Of a stretch of DNA of 64,000 nt, positions 46,352-54,243 are shown piece by piece. The translations under genes were made by a program, and so were the position numbers. How positions within the stretch are numbered: the first letter of the stretch is position 1; the number at the start of each line of letters is the position of its first letter. Source of the DNA: DASWJZ01 sp963814905 (GTDB taxonomy: Bacteria > Pseudomonadota > Alphaproteobacteria > Rhizobiales > Afifellaceae); the NCBI GenBank assembly GCA_963814905.1, contig CAWFEM010000020.1:1-64000 (forward strand), in the 5' to 3' direction. The notes beneath the pieces were generated by a model. It saw only the letters and a program-made list of their open reading frames with translations, had not been told where the DNA came from and ran no database searches.

Positions 46352-47633
46352 CAGGCTGTTGAAGAAGTAGCTCCTGGCGCGGCTGTCTGATTCACTCCGA
46401 TCGTTGATTCGGAGGGACTTTTGATGCGCGGCGGAGACGAGCGATCTGGCGAGCTGTTCAGCTACGTTGACCTTGAGGCGCGGGTTCGGGCGGATCATCC
46501 GCTACGGGCGATCCGGGGGATCGTGAACGAAGCGCTGGCGGTGCTGGAGCGGGAGTTTGCGGCGCTCTACGCGCCGCTCGGGCGGCCGTCGATCCCGCCG
46601 GAGAAGCTGTTGCGGGCGATGCTGCTTCAGGCGTTCTACTCGATCCGCTCGGAGCGGCAGCTGATGGAGCGGCTGGAATATGACCTGCTGTTCCGCTGGT
46701 TTGTCGGCATCGGCGTTGACGATCGCGCTTGGGATCACTCGACCTTCTCGAAGAACCGCGAGCGTCTGCTGCAAGGGGATATTGCGGCGAAGTTCCTGGC
46801 CGCGGTGTTAGCCCAGCCCCAGGTGATGAAGCTGCTGTCCACGGATCACTTCTCGGTGGACGGCACGCTGATCGAGGCATGGGCGTCGCTGAAGAGCTTC
46901 AAGTCCAAGGATGGATCCGACAACGAGCCGCCGGGCGGCGGTGGGCGCAATGTCGAGGCCGACTTCCACGGCAAGAGGCGGTCGAACGAGACGCATGCCT
47001 CGACCACGGATGCGGACGCCCGGCTTTACCGCAAGGGACCAGGCAAGGAGGCGAGGCTGTGCTTCATTGGCCATGGTCTGATGGAGAACCGCTCTGGGCT
47101 TTTGGTCGATGCCTGCCTGACGCCGGCCGATGGCCATGCCGAGCGGGTGGCGGCGCTTCACATGATGGAGGCACGCGCCGACCGCCCGCGGACGGTCACG
47201 CTCGCCGCCGACAAGGCCTATGACACGGAGGACTTCGTCAACGAGTTGCGCACGATGCGGGTGACGCCGCACGTCGCGCAGAGCACAGTGGCCGAAGCTC
47301 GGCGATCGACGGGCGCACGACGCGGCACGGCGGCTATCTGGCCAGCCAGCGTATCCGCAAGCGCATCGAGGAGGCCTTCGGCTGGATCAAGACGGTGGCT
47401 GGCCAGCGGAAGACAAAGTTCCGCGGGCGCGAGCGCGTCGGATGGGCCTTCACCTTCGCTGCCGCGGCCTACAATCTCGTCCGATTGCCCAAGCTGCTTG
47501 CCCAGGGTGGCTGATGAACAAGCAACCCGCCTTCGCAAGAGCCTGCGCCAGCCACTCGGCTTATCGCGGCAAGGCCGGTTGCCACTCCGCCATCATCCGA
47601 AAGACCGAGTGACCGAAATTCTTCAACAGCCTG
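46352..47633 (+). mobile_element. IS5-family insertion sequence, 1282 bp, with CTAG target duplication
   Basis: The ends are inverted copies of CAGGCTGTTGAAGAA (46352 onward and ending at 47633). CTAG flanks both sides (46348-46351 and 47634-47637), which fits the 4-bp YTAR-type target duplication of IS5-family elements. One transposase gene fills the element. Its reading frame is broken, so the copy is probably dead unless the frame is restored by slippage. Confidence 0.85.
46424..47514 (+). pseudogene. IS5-family transposase, frameshifted
   Basis: It starts ATG 46424 after GGAGGGA. The N-terminal LFSYVDLEARVRADHPLRAIR and RSERQLMERLEYDLLFRWFVG are typical of IS5-group transposases. Catalytic residues are Asp in FSVDGTLIEAWAS, Asp in AADKAYDTEDFV and Glu in RIEEAFGWIKTV. 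The last lies in another frame: near 47285-47292 one base is missing (ACAGTGGCC where ACAnGTGGCC is needed). The corrected protein ends LPKLLAQGG at the TGA 47512-47514, about 363 residues. Confidence 0.82.
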
Positions 47634-47854
47634 CTAGAGGTATGATTCGTCGTGGGCGCGCAGTGAAGAAGGAAGGAAGTATCGATGATGGCTATGAATG
47701 AGCGCGGGTACGGAATGCCAGATGAAGCCTCAAGGCGCACCAGGCCCTGGGCCCGGTTGATGGGATTGGTTCGTAGACGCCGCTTGCTTCGGCAAGTGGT
47801 CCACAGAACCGATGGGCCGCGTGAGCGGCCCCTTGCGACATTAGGAGCTAACAA

Positions 47855-48673
47855 TTGCATCTGTATGAACCGGAAAATAGCACGCCCGCAAAACAAGTCC
47901 GACTCGAAGCGCCTTCAGCGCTGAAGCCCTACGCACGCAACGCGCGGACGCACTCGCATAAGCAGGTGCGTAAGATCGCAAGGAGCATCGAGCGCTTCGG
48001 CTTTCTGAACCCGATCCTCGTCGACGGGAATAATACCGTGCTCTGCGGCCATGGACGCCTCGAGGCTGCGAAGCTTCTAGGCCTTGAGGAAGTGCCGACT
48101 CTTCTCGCCGACCATCTGACGGAGGCGGAGAAGAAGGCGTACATCATCGCCGACAACCGCATCGCCGCTGACAGCGGCTGGGACCGCGAAATCCTGGCAC
48201 TGGAGCTCGAAACCTTGGTGGAGATGGATTTCGAGGTCGAATTCACCGGCTTCGATCTCGCCGCGATCGAGATCGCGATCGGCGGACACGACAAGGCGCG
48301 GGGGAGGGGCCCTGAGCCGAAAGACGAAATTCCGTCCGGGGGGAAGGGGCGGGCGATTGCTCGGCCCGGCGACCTCTGGCAGCTGGGGCCGCATCAGCTT
48401 CTCTGCGGTGAGTGCGGTCGGGAATTCGATCCCCACTTTTGCGACGCGATCTTGCGCCGTTACGAGAAGATGGCAGGCAAGCAGGCGATCCACGCCGCCT
48501 CGGGCAAGAGCTTAGAAGAGGTAGCCGAGGAGCGTCTCGCCGTGGCCAACGACGGCGGGGATCCGATTTCGGCGAACGGCGGGACCAGCAGGGCAGCTAA
48601 GCCGCCGGCGCGCCGTAGCAAGCGCCAGCAGCGGGCAAGCATCGAGCGCGCCTCCGCGACCCGCGTCGCCTGA
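47855..48673 (+). CDS. ParB/Srx-domain protein, remnant of a ParB-methyltransferase fusion lacking the methyltransferase
   Basis: 272 residues from a TTG preceded by AGGAG. Residues 15-110 are a ParB-like nuclease domain (ALKPYARNARTHSHKQVRKI, FLNPILVDGNNTVLCGHGRL, ADNRIAADSGWD). GDLWQLGPHQLLCGE normally leads into a DNA adenine/cytosine methyltransferase with a DPPY motif. Here it passes directly to FDPHFCDAILRRYEKMAGKQA, the segment that ends such methyltransferases. The catalytic core, roughly 180 residues by comparison with the family, is therefore missing in frame. It opens a cassette with a DUF5681 gene and a terminase gene. Confidence 0.75.
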   Translation: MHLYEPENSTPAKQVRLEAPSALKPYARNARTHSHKQVRKIARSIERFGFLNPILVDGNNTVLCGHGRLEAAKLLGLEEVPTLLADHLTEAEKKAYIIADNRIAADSGWDREILALELETLVEMDFEVEFTGFDLAAIEIAIGGHDKARGRGPEPKDEIPSGGKGRAIARPGDLWQLGPHQLLCGECGREFDPHFCDAILRRYEKMAGKQAIHAASGKSLEEVAEERLAVANDGGDPISANGGTSRAAKPPARRSKRQQRASIERASATRVA

Positions 48674-48732
48674 ACCCATCAAATCGAAACGCTTAAGCGC
48701 CGGATCCCGTGAGCCGGCGAGGGGATTGAGAA

Positions 48733-49283
48733 ATGCCGAATGCAAGGAAGAAGAGGCAACAGCAGCCGGGAGAGGAGAGCCAGCACGGACCTGACGACAC
48801 CGAAAAGTATGGAGAGGGCCCGGGCCGGGACTACGAGGTCGGTTATGGACGCCCCCCAAGGAACGCCAGTTCCAAAAGGGCAAGAGCGGCAACCGGAGCG
48901 GTCGGCCGAAGGGATGCCATCGGACGGAATTCATGCGGGCTCTGACCATGCCCGTAATCGTCACCGAAAATGGCAAGCGCAAGAGGGTTAGTGCGGTGTC
49001 CGCGATGTATCGGGGGACGGTCCTGGATGCCGTGAAGGGCAGCACCAAGGCGCGGAGCCAGGTCTTCGAATGGGGGAAGTTCTTAGGACTGATCGAGGAT
49101 GCGAGCGCCGACGCGCAGGAGCGGTTAAGTGAGGCCGATCTCGAACGGATGCGGCGTCTGTTCGGCGATGACTTCCATGGCGAAGAACCCAAGGCCGACG
49201 AGCCGAACGCCGACGAGCCGGGTGCCGACGAGCCGGGTGCCGACGAGCCGGGTGCCGACGAGCCGAAGGAAGAAGGCGCGTGA
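48733..49283 (+). pseudogene. DUF5681-domain protein, frameshifted in a C6 run
   Basis: It starts ATG 48733 after GAGGGG. The first 40 residues end DYEVGYGRPP, the lead-in to the DUF5681 motif, which continues in another frame as KERQFQKGKSGNRSGRPKG and then MRALTMPVIVTENGKRKRVS. The break is in CCCCCC at 48852-48857, where seven C would restore the frame. The corrected product is about 183 residues with a tail of five (N/G)ADEP-type repeats. DUF5681 proteins are small partners encoded before phage-type terminases. The stop overlaps the terminase start by 4 bp (GTGA). Confidence 0.72.
49194..49268 (+). repeat. 15-bp tandem repeat, five copies
   Basis: GCCGACGAGCCGGGT-type units at 49194, 49209, 49224, 49239 and 49254 encode ADEP(N/G/K). 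The three central copies are identical, suggesting recent slippage expansion. They form the acidic C-terminus of the DUF5681 protein. Confidence 0.9.
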
Positions 49284-50698
49284 GCCGCGCGGCCGCTACG
49301 CGGGAGTTTCGCGTCGAGCACTTCGACGCGTTACTCCGCCTGCGTTTTGATGCCTTCGTCGAGAAGGTCTTCGAGACGCTCAATCCGGGTCAGGAGTTCT
49401 TGCCGAACTGGTCCAACGAGGCGATCTACCATGTTCTGATCGAGCTCGCCGCAGGACGCCGGAGCCGGCAGATCATCTCCATGTGCCCGCGCTCGCTGAA
49501 GTCGATCATCGTGTCGGTTGCCTATCCGGCATGGATCCTTGGCCGCGATCCGACGGAGAGGATCATCTGCATCTCTTATAGCGACGATCTCGCGTCAACT
49601 CACGCGCGCAATTTCCAGGCCATTGTGCAGTCGCCCTGGTACCGGCGCGCGTTCCCGGAGATGCGGATTGCGCGCAACACGATGCAGGAGTTGTCCACCA
49701 CCCTCCGGGGAAGCCGGTATTCGACGTCCATCGACGGGACGCTTACCGGTCTCGGCGGAAACCTCATCATAATCGACGATCCGATCAAGGTGAGCGACGC
49801 ACTGTCAAAGTCGCGGCGTGAGGCGGTCAACGACAAGATCCGCACCACGGTGCCCTCCCGCTTCGACCAGCCGAAGCGCGGCAAAATGCTGCTCATCATG
49901 CAGCGCGCACACATTGATGACCCGGTCGGAATGGCTCTCAAACGGGGAAACTGGGAGCACTTGAGCCTGCCGGCAATCGCGGAGGCGGACGTGTCCATCC
50001 AGCTGGCCCGCGGTCGCGTTTACCATCGCAAGAAGGGCGAACTCCTTCATCCGGCGCATATGCCGCTCGAGAAGCTTGAGGAAATCCGCGCCGAACTCGG
50101 ACCCTACGCCTTTTCCGCCCAGTACCAGCAGACGCCGGTTCCGGTCGATGGGGGCCTCGTCAAGCGGGCCTGGCTGAAGCACTACGATCGGCTGCCGGAT
50201 CGAGACTATGGCCAGGAAATTATCCAAAGCTGGGACACGGCGACTAAGACCGAAGCGATGTCGGATTTCTCCGTCTGCACCACCTGGCGCGTTACATCGA
50301 ACGGCGTCTTCTACCTACTCGACGTCATCCGCGAAAAGCTTGAGTTCCCCGATCTCCGGCGCCGGATTTTGAAGGCGAAACAAGACTGGGACGCCGATCA
50401 CGTGCTGATTGAGGACGCCGGATCCGGTACTCAGCTCATCCAGGACTTGCGGCGCTCAGGCATTCCGATCCTTGCGCAGCGGCCCAAAGGCAGCAAGCCG
50501 GAGCGGTTGCAAGCGTGTTCCGGTAAGATCGAGGGCGGCATCGTGCTCTTGCCGCGTCAGGCGCCCTGGCTCTCGGAGTTCGTCGAGGAGCTTGTCGGAT
50601 TCCCGGCGCTTTCTCACGACGATCAGGTTGACTCGATGACGCAGGCACTCGCTTGGTGGGAGAACCAGCCGCCGACCGTGCAAATCTTCAGTTACTGA
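49280..50698 (+). CDS. Phage-type terminase large subunit
   Basis: 472 residues starting at a GTG within GTGA, coupled to the DUF5681 stop. The ATPase part has the variant Walker A CPRSLKS (69-75; PPRSLKS in many phages) and Walker B LIIIDDP (162-168) followed by SDALSKSRREAVNDK. The C-terminal RNase H-like nuclease part contains SWDTATKT, IEDAGSGTQLI and DDQVDSMTQALAWW. In phages it cuts and pumps genomic DNA into capsids. No portal, capsid or tail gene is present, so it is either a prophage relic or part of a non-phage cassette. Confidence 0.87.
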   Translation: MSRAAATREFRVEHFDALLRLRFDAFVEKVFETLNPGQEFLPNWSNEAIYHVLIELAAGRRSRQIISMCPRSLKSIIVSVAYPAWILGRDPTERIICISYSDDLASTHARNFQAIVQSPWYRRAFPEMRIARNTMQELSTTLRGSRYSTSIDGTLTGLGGNLIIIDDPIKVSDALSKSRREAVNDKIRTTVPSRFDQPKRGKMLLIMQRAHIDDPVGMALKRGNWEHLSLPAIAEADVSIQLARGRVYHRKKGELLHPAHMPLEKLEEIRAELGPYAFSAQYQQTPVPVDGGLVKRAWLKHYDRLPDRDYGQEIIQSWDTATKTEAMSDFSVCTTWRVTSNGVFYLLDVIREKLEFPDLRRRILKAKQDWDADHVLIEDAGSGTQLIQDLRRSGIPILAQRPKGSKPERLQACSGKIEGGIVLLPRQAPWLSEFVEELVGFPALSHDDQVDSMTQALAWWENQPPTVQIFSY

Positions 50699-50778
50699 GG
50701 CGCTGCGGTGGACCGATGCCGGAGGCATCCTTTTCACCGCGCCGCACTACGCGCTTTGACTCGACGAAAGCGAGAGGG

Positions 50779-51177
50779 CTAACCCAGTGCCTTTCTGCGG
50801 AATCGTGCTGCTGTGTTCGCACGACTCAGACGGTGAATAACATTCGGTACGAATTCTTCGGGTTCGACCGCAGCGGTGTCTTTGCGCACCGCGACGAGTC
50901 CATGCTTCTTCTCACCCCAGCGGATGGCGCCCCAGGCTCGCTCGTGGACGTAGTAGAGACCGATCTTCGTCACGGTTTCTGCGGACGCGATCGAACCCGC
51001 GAAGGCGAGATTTCCGGTGATGAGCCAAGACAGTACGAAGGTATCAAGACTTCCAGTAATGCGCCACGTTATGGCTTTGATGACAGATCGCGGGTGCAAG
51101 TCGCGCGGGCGAATGCACGTGGCGTCAGCGGTTGCTTTGTTTCCGGTGGCACGGCGTCGTACGCCCAATCGATGCAT
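50779..51177 (-). CDS. DUF2061 membrane protein
   Basis: About 132 residues from ATG 51177. The DUF2061 core is plain: RSVIKAITWRITGSLDTFVLSWLITGNLAFAGSIA followed by TKIGLYYVHERAWGAIRWG, with two membrane helices. The first 30 residues and the C-terminal 40 are variable and Arg-rich. Function unknown; relatives are often encoded near sulfate-assimilation genes, but none are here. It is convergent with the terminase gene. Confidence 0.7.
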   Translation of the reverse strand: MHRLGVRRRATGNKATADATCIRPRDLHPRSVIKAITWRITGSLDTFVLSWLITGNLAFAGSIASAETVTKIGLYYVHERAWGAIRWGEKKHGLVAVRKDTAAVEPEEFVPNVIHRLSRANTAARFRRKALG

Positions 51178-51324
51178 CAATCGCGCCGCCAGCTTGTGGA
51201 TAGAGCAGACAGCACTTGACGGTTGAGCGTAGCGGGAAGACTAAGATTAGAATATTGCGCGTACGATGGATTGGAGACCGAAAGTCGTAGAGTCGAGAGT
51301 CGCCATAGCGAGGAGGGCTCTGCA

Positions 51325-51849
51325 TTGAGCACAATACCGGCACAGGACTCTGAAGGTTGGGTATCTGGCATCGAAGCGAATGTCGCAAGGCTCGAACGAG
51401 CCGCAAGAAGATCGGCCGCCAAAAGACCTAGCGCTGATCCTTCTAGCTTGAGGTTTCTTGAAGAGAGCGACTTTGACGAGCCAGAGTCTGGGAGAGCGGA
51501 TCGGAGCGCCGGTGACCGGCGTTTCGCAGACCGGCGTTTCGCAGACCGGCGGGTAGCAGATCGGCGCGTCACGGATCAGCATGTCGGGGACCAGCACTTT
51601 TCAGGCTCCGAGCCGAATCTTGTCGAAATAGCTCGTTCGGCGATCGAAGCAGCTCGCGCTGGGGCGAGCGCTTCTAGACTTGCGACAGATGCGGCCCATG
51701 CTGCAACGCGAGAAACGGCAATTCACGCTCGGCGTGCCCGATCCGCAGATAGAACTGCAACGATAGCGTTGTTCGTAGCGACGACGGCGGCCGGCGCCAC
51801 AGTCGCGCTCGCGATCGCTCTTGTCGTTATGGCGCTGCTCGTTAAGTGA
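51325..51849 (+). CDS. Tail-anchored membrane protein with a degenerate five-residue repeat
   Basis: 174 residues from the TTG at 51325, chosen because GAGGAGGG lies 9 bp before it; the open frame extends to 51223. Residues 64-93 are six copies of D(R/Q)(R/H)(F/V)x (DRRFADRRFADRRVADRRVT and on). An Ala-rich helical stretch (IARSAIEAARAGASASRLAT) precedes a single membrane helix at the C-terminus (TIALFVATTAAGATVALAIA). Not recognised. The repeat resembles pentapeptide spacing but lacks the A(D/N)LxX pattern. A TPR-protein gene follows 83 bp later. Confidence 0.55.
   Translation: MSTIPAQDSEGWVSGIEANVARLERAARRSAAKRPSADPSSLRFLEESDFDEPESGRADRSAGDRRFADRRFADRRVADRRVTDQHVGDQHFSGSEPNLVEIARSAIEAARAGASASRLATDAAHAATRETAIHARRARSADRTATIALFVATTAAGATVALAIALVVMALLVK
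51514..51603 (+). repeat. 15-bp tandem repeat, six copies
   Basis: Units begin at 51514, 51529, 51544, 51559, 51574 and 51589. The first two (GACCGGCGTTTCGCA) are identical and later ones diverge progressively, giving a decay gradient from left to right. Confidence 0.85.
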
Positions 51850-51932
51850 CAGATCGGCGCAGGGCGATTCAAAATCGCCTTTGACCGGGACGGTGAACTC
51901 CCGGTCCAGCCAGAAGGCTTGAGGGTCTCGCT

Positions 51933-52586
51933 ATGATGAAGGGGCGCGCCGCGGGCTTGTTGTTTACGCTGGTGGCTACTGTGTCTGCGCACGCAGACGA
52001 ATGGCGCGACTGCGCGCAAGCGGGTGATAGCGTCCTCGCCATTCAAGGCTGCTCTAGGATCATCGCCGGAGGTCAACAGACCGACGCAAATCTTGCCATC
52101 GCCTATATCGACCGCGGCGGCGCATATTTCAGCCAAGATCACTACGACCGCGCCATTGCCGACTACGGCAAGGCTATCCAGCTCAAACCGGATTACGCCG
52201 AGAGCTACGCGGGGCGTGGCAACGCGTACTATCGAGACGGCAACTATGAACGAGCCATTGCCGACTACGGCAAGGCTATTAAGCTCAAGCCGGGCTTTGA
52301 AAATTACACGGGCCGCGGCCTCGCATATTTCGCAAGGGGTGACTACGATCAGGCCGTCGCGGATCTGCAGGCTGCCGCAAGTGTGATTTCCGCCGGAGAC
52401 CCAAAGCACAAAGAAGCTATTCAGCGCCTAGCCTTGGTGAAGCGAAGGCTGCAGGAAGAGAGGTCGGTCGCCAAACGGCCCTCTCATTCTGGCTCTTCAG
52501 GAACCGGCGATGCCACTTCGGGAAAAGTCAATTTTAGCGCAGACGCTGAGACGCTGGGAGGACTCCGCGAGGGTTTCGCAGAGTGA
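51933..52586 (+). CDS. Secreted TPR-repeat protein
   Basis: 217 residues. The signal peptide ends VSAHA-DEWR (residue 22). About three TPR motifs follow: AIAYIDRGGAYFSQDHYDRA, AESYAGRGNAYYRDGNYERA and ENYTGRGLAYFARGDYDQA, each with a DYGKAIKLKP-type second helix. A low-complexity tail (SHSGSSGTGDATSG) ends the chain. TPR domains bind partner proteins; with an export signal this one would act in the periplasm. Its 3' end overlaps a convergent FkbM-like remnant. Confidence 0.78.
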   Translation: MMKGRAAGLLFTLVATVSAHADEWRDCAQAGDSVLAIQGCSRIIAGGQQTDANLAIAYIDRGGAYFSQDHYDRAIADYGKAIQLKPDYAESYAGRGNAYYRDGNYERAIADYGKAIKLKPGFENYTGRGLAYFARGDYDQAVADLQAAASVISAGDPKHKEAIQRLALVKRRLQEERSVAKRPSHSGSSGTGDATSGKVNFSADAETLGGLREGFAE

Positions 52587-53275
52587 AGCACACACGGTCG
52601 CGAGACGGACGACACTGCGGGGCTCGCGCCCGCGACTTGCGGGGAGTTCATCACGCCGCGCGCGCCGATCATCGTTTCCAATGCTGGTAGGTCGTTTGCC
52701 GGATCGACAAGCCAGGTCGGAGTTCCGCGGCCTTTTTCCCGTAGGTCATTCCGCTGCGTCTTTTTCGACCTCACGCAGGTTTGAGGGCAGGTGGCATCGC
52801 CAATGGCGAAGTCAAATACGTAGACGTTCTCCAGGTCGTTTAGCCGTACATCGGCGCGAAGCTCCTCAGCAAGCAGCCGCTGCGGCTCGAAGGCAAGGAC
52901 CAGACCATTTGGGCCGACCTCGTCGCCGGCGACAAGCGACCAGACACTGGCATTGGCGCCGACGTCGATGAAAGCACCGCCTGGAGCCAGGCAAAGGATC
53001 GCGTCGTAGACCGCACGGTCGTATTCTCCAAACAGTGCGGCCCGATTTGTCGCATCTTCGAGCCTTGCCCGCGTCGTCGGTCCGCAAGCGGACGTGGTGA
53101 CCAGATTCGGCGAGAGGCGGGAGAGGCGTCGCATGAGCGATCGCCTGTATTTGCGTGAGATTACCGAGCTCTTGGCGACGAGGTCGAAAACCGCCTGAAG
53201 GGGGAACGTCTCCCGCTCCTTTGACTGCGGTCCGACATGTCCGTCCCTTACGTGGCGCCCAGGATGGCGCACCAA
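52484..53275 (-). pseudogene. FkbM-family methyltransferase remnant
   Basis: A frame of up to 263 residues contains an FkbM N-terminal half: ARLEDATNRAALFGEYDRAVYDA, motif I PGGAFIDVGANASVWSLVAG and LVLAFEPQRLLAEELRADVRLNDLENVYVFDFAIGD. After FAIGDATCPQ the family pattern is lost, there is no DVEGAE motif, and the tail overlaps the TPR gene on the other strand. So the 3' half has been replaced or eroded. The start is uncertain (an internal ATG gives MRRLSRLSPNL). Next to IS elements, it looks like a truncated gene. Confidence 0.5.
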
Positions 53276-53354
53276 GTAGCGTTCACGTGCGCTCGCTCAG
53301 ACGTCGATCAGCCTGACCGCCCACTCTAATTCTCTTGCTCAACAGGACAAAGGG

Positions 53355-53781
53355 TGTCCGCCGTCAGCACCCATGAGACAAATTCAGCGGATTGAGGAAG
53401 GGAGGATTTCTGGCTCATCGTAGCCCTTGGAGGGAGCGAAGATGAGACAGAAGTCCGGGCCGGCGAGGGAGCCGGCGGAACAGGTCGTGAAGGACATTCG
53501 CCGGGCGACGCGGCGACATTTTTCGGCCGAAGATAAGATCCGCATCGTGCTGGATGGCCTGCGCGGCGAGGACAGCATCGCCGAGCTCTGCCGTCGCGAA
53601 GGGATCGTCCAGAACCTCTATTACCGCTGGTCGAAGGACTTTCTTGAGGCGGGCAAGAAGCGGCTGGCCGGCGACACGGTGCGGGCCGCAACCTCCGACG
53701 AGGTCAAGGATCTGCGGCGGGAGGCATCGGCCCTGAAGGAGGTGGTGGCCGACCTCACTCTGGAGAACCGCCTGCTCAAAA
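53355..53781 (+). mobile_element. Truncated left end of an IS3-family element
   Basis: 427 bp nearly identical to the first 427 bp of the complete element that starts at 53782. It has the same TGTCCG left terminus and an orfA copy broken exactly in the A-run (CTCAAAA) where the intact copy has its slippery heptamer. Confidence 0.85.
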
Positions 53782-53822
53782 TGTCCGGCGTCAGCACCCA
53801 TGAGACAGATTTAGCGGATTGA
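53442..53822 (+). pseudogene. IS3-family orfA, 3'-truncated copy
   Basis: It starts ATG 53442. Residues 1-112 are almost identical to orfA at 53869 (differences such as Asp/Glu in VLDGLRG). The frame then reads into the terminus of the next element (MSGVSTHETDLAD). The helix-turn-helix and leucine-zipper region are kept, but orfB is absent. It could still make a DNA-binding OrfA-like protein able to interfere with transposition; this is inferred. Confidence 0.75.
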
Positions 53823-53868
53823 GGAAGGGAGGATTTCTGGCTCATCGTAGCCCTTGGAGGGAGCGAAG

Positions 53869-54243
53869 ATGAGACAGAAGTCCGGGCCGGCGAGAGAGCC
53901 GGCGGAACAGGTCGTGAAGGACATCCGCCGGGCGACGCGGCGACATTTTTCGGCCGAAGATAAGATCCGCATCGTGCTGGAGGGCCTGCGCGGCGAGGAC
54001 AGCATCGCCGAGCTCTGCCGCCGCGAAGGGATCGTCCAGAACCTCTATTACCGCTGGTCGAAGGAGTTCCTCGAGGCCGGCAAGAAGCGGCTGGCCGGCG
54101 ACACGGCGCGGGCCGCGACGTCGGACGAGGTCAAGGACCTGCGGCGGGAGGCATCGGCCCTGAAGGAGGTGGTGGCCGACCTCACCCTGGAGAACCGCCT
54201 GCTCAAAAAAAGCATGATCGGGGATGGGGAGGACGGCGCATGA
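53869..54243 (+). CDS. IS3-family transposase OrfA
   Basis: 124 residues. The helix-turn-helix contains HFSAEDKIRIVLEGLRGEDSIAELCRREGIVQNLYYRWSKEFLEAG, followed by a heptad leucine region (LKDLRREASALKEVVADLTLE). The sequence CTCAAAAAAAGC near its end would allow a -1 slip into the orfB frame, which stays open from the A-run to the orfB ATG. OrfA alone usually represses or directs transposition, and the OrfAB fusion is the transposase. Confidence 0.9.
   Translation: MRQKSGPAREPAEQVVKDIRRATRRHFSAEDKIRIVLEGLRGEDSIAELCRREGIVQNLYYRWSKEFLEAGKKRLAGDTARAATSDEVKDLRREASALKEVVADLTLENRLLKKSMIGDGEDGA
54205..54211 (+). promoter_or_regulatory. A7 slippery site for -1 programmed frameshifting
   Basis: Seven A residues in CTCAAAAAAAGC. 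OrfB is in the -1 frame relative to orfA, and no stop occurs between the run and ATG 54240, so slippage would give an OrfAB fusion as is known for IS3-family elements. Confidence 0.65.

Noticed and set aside
47685..47924. A 79-codon + strand frame upstream of the ParB-like gene, with an AAGGAAGG ribosome-like site
   Set aside because: It overlaps the ParB start by 70 bp in another frame and its Arg-rich product is not recognisable; it may be real but cannot be supported.
48416..48440. Reading the ParB product as a complete ParB partition protein
   Set aside because: The terminal segment matches the end of methyltransferase fusions, and no ParA gene or centromere-like repeats are present.
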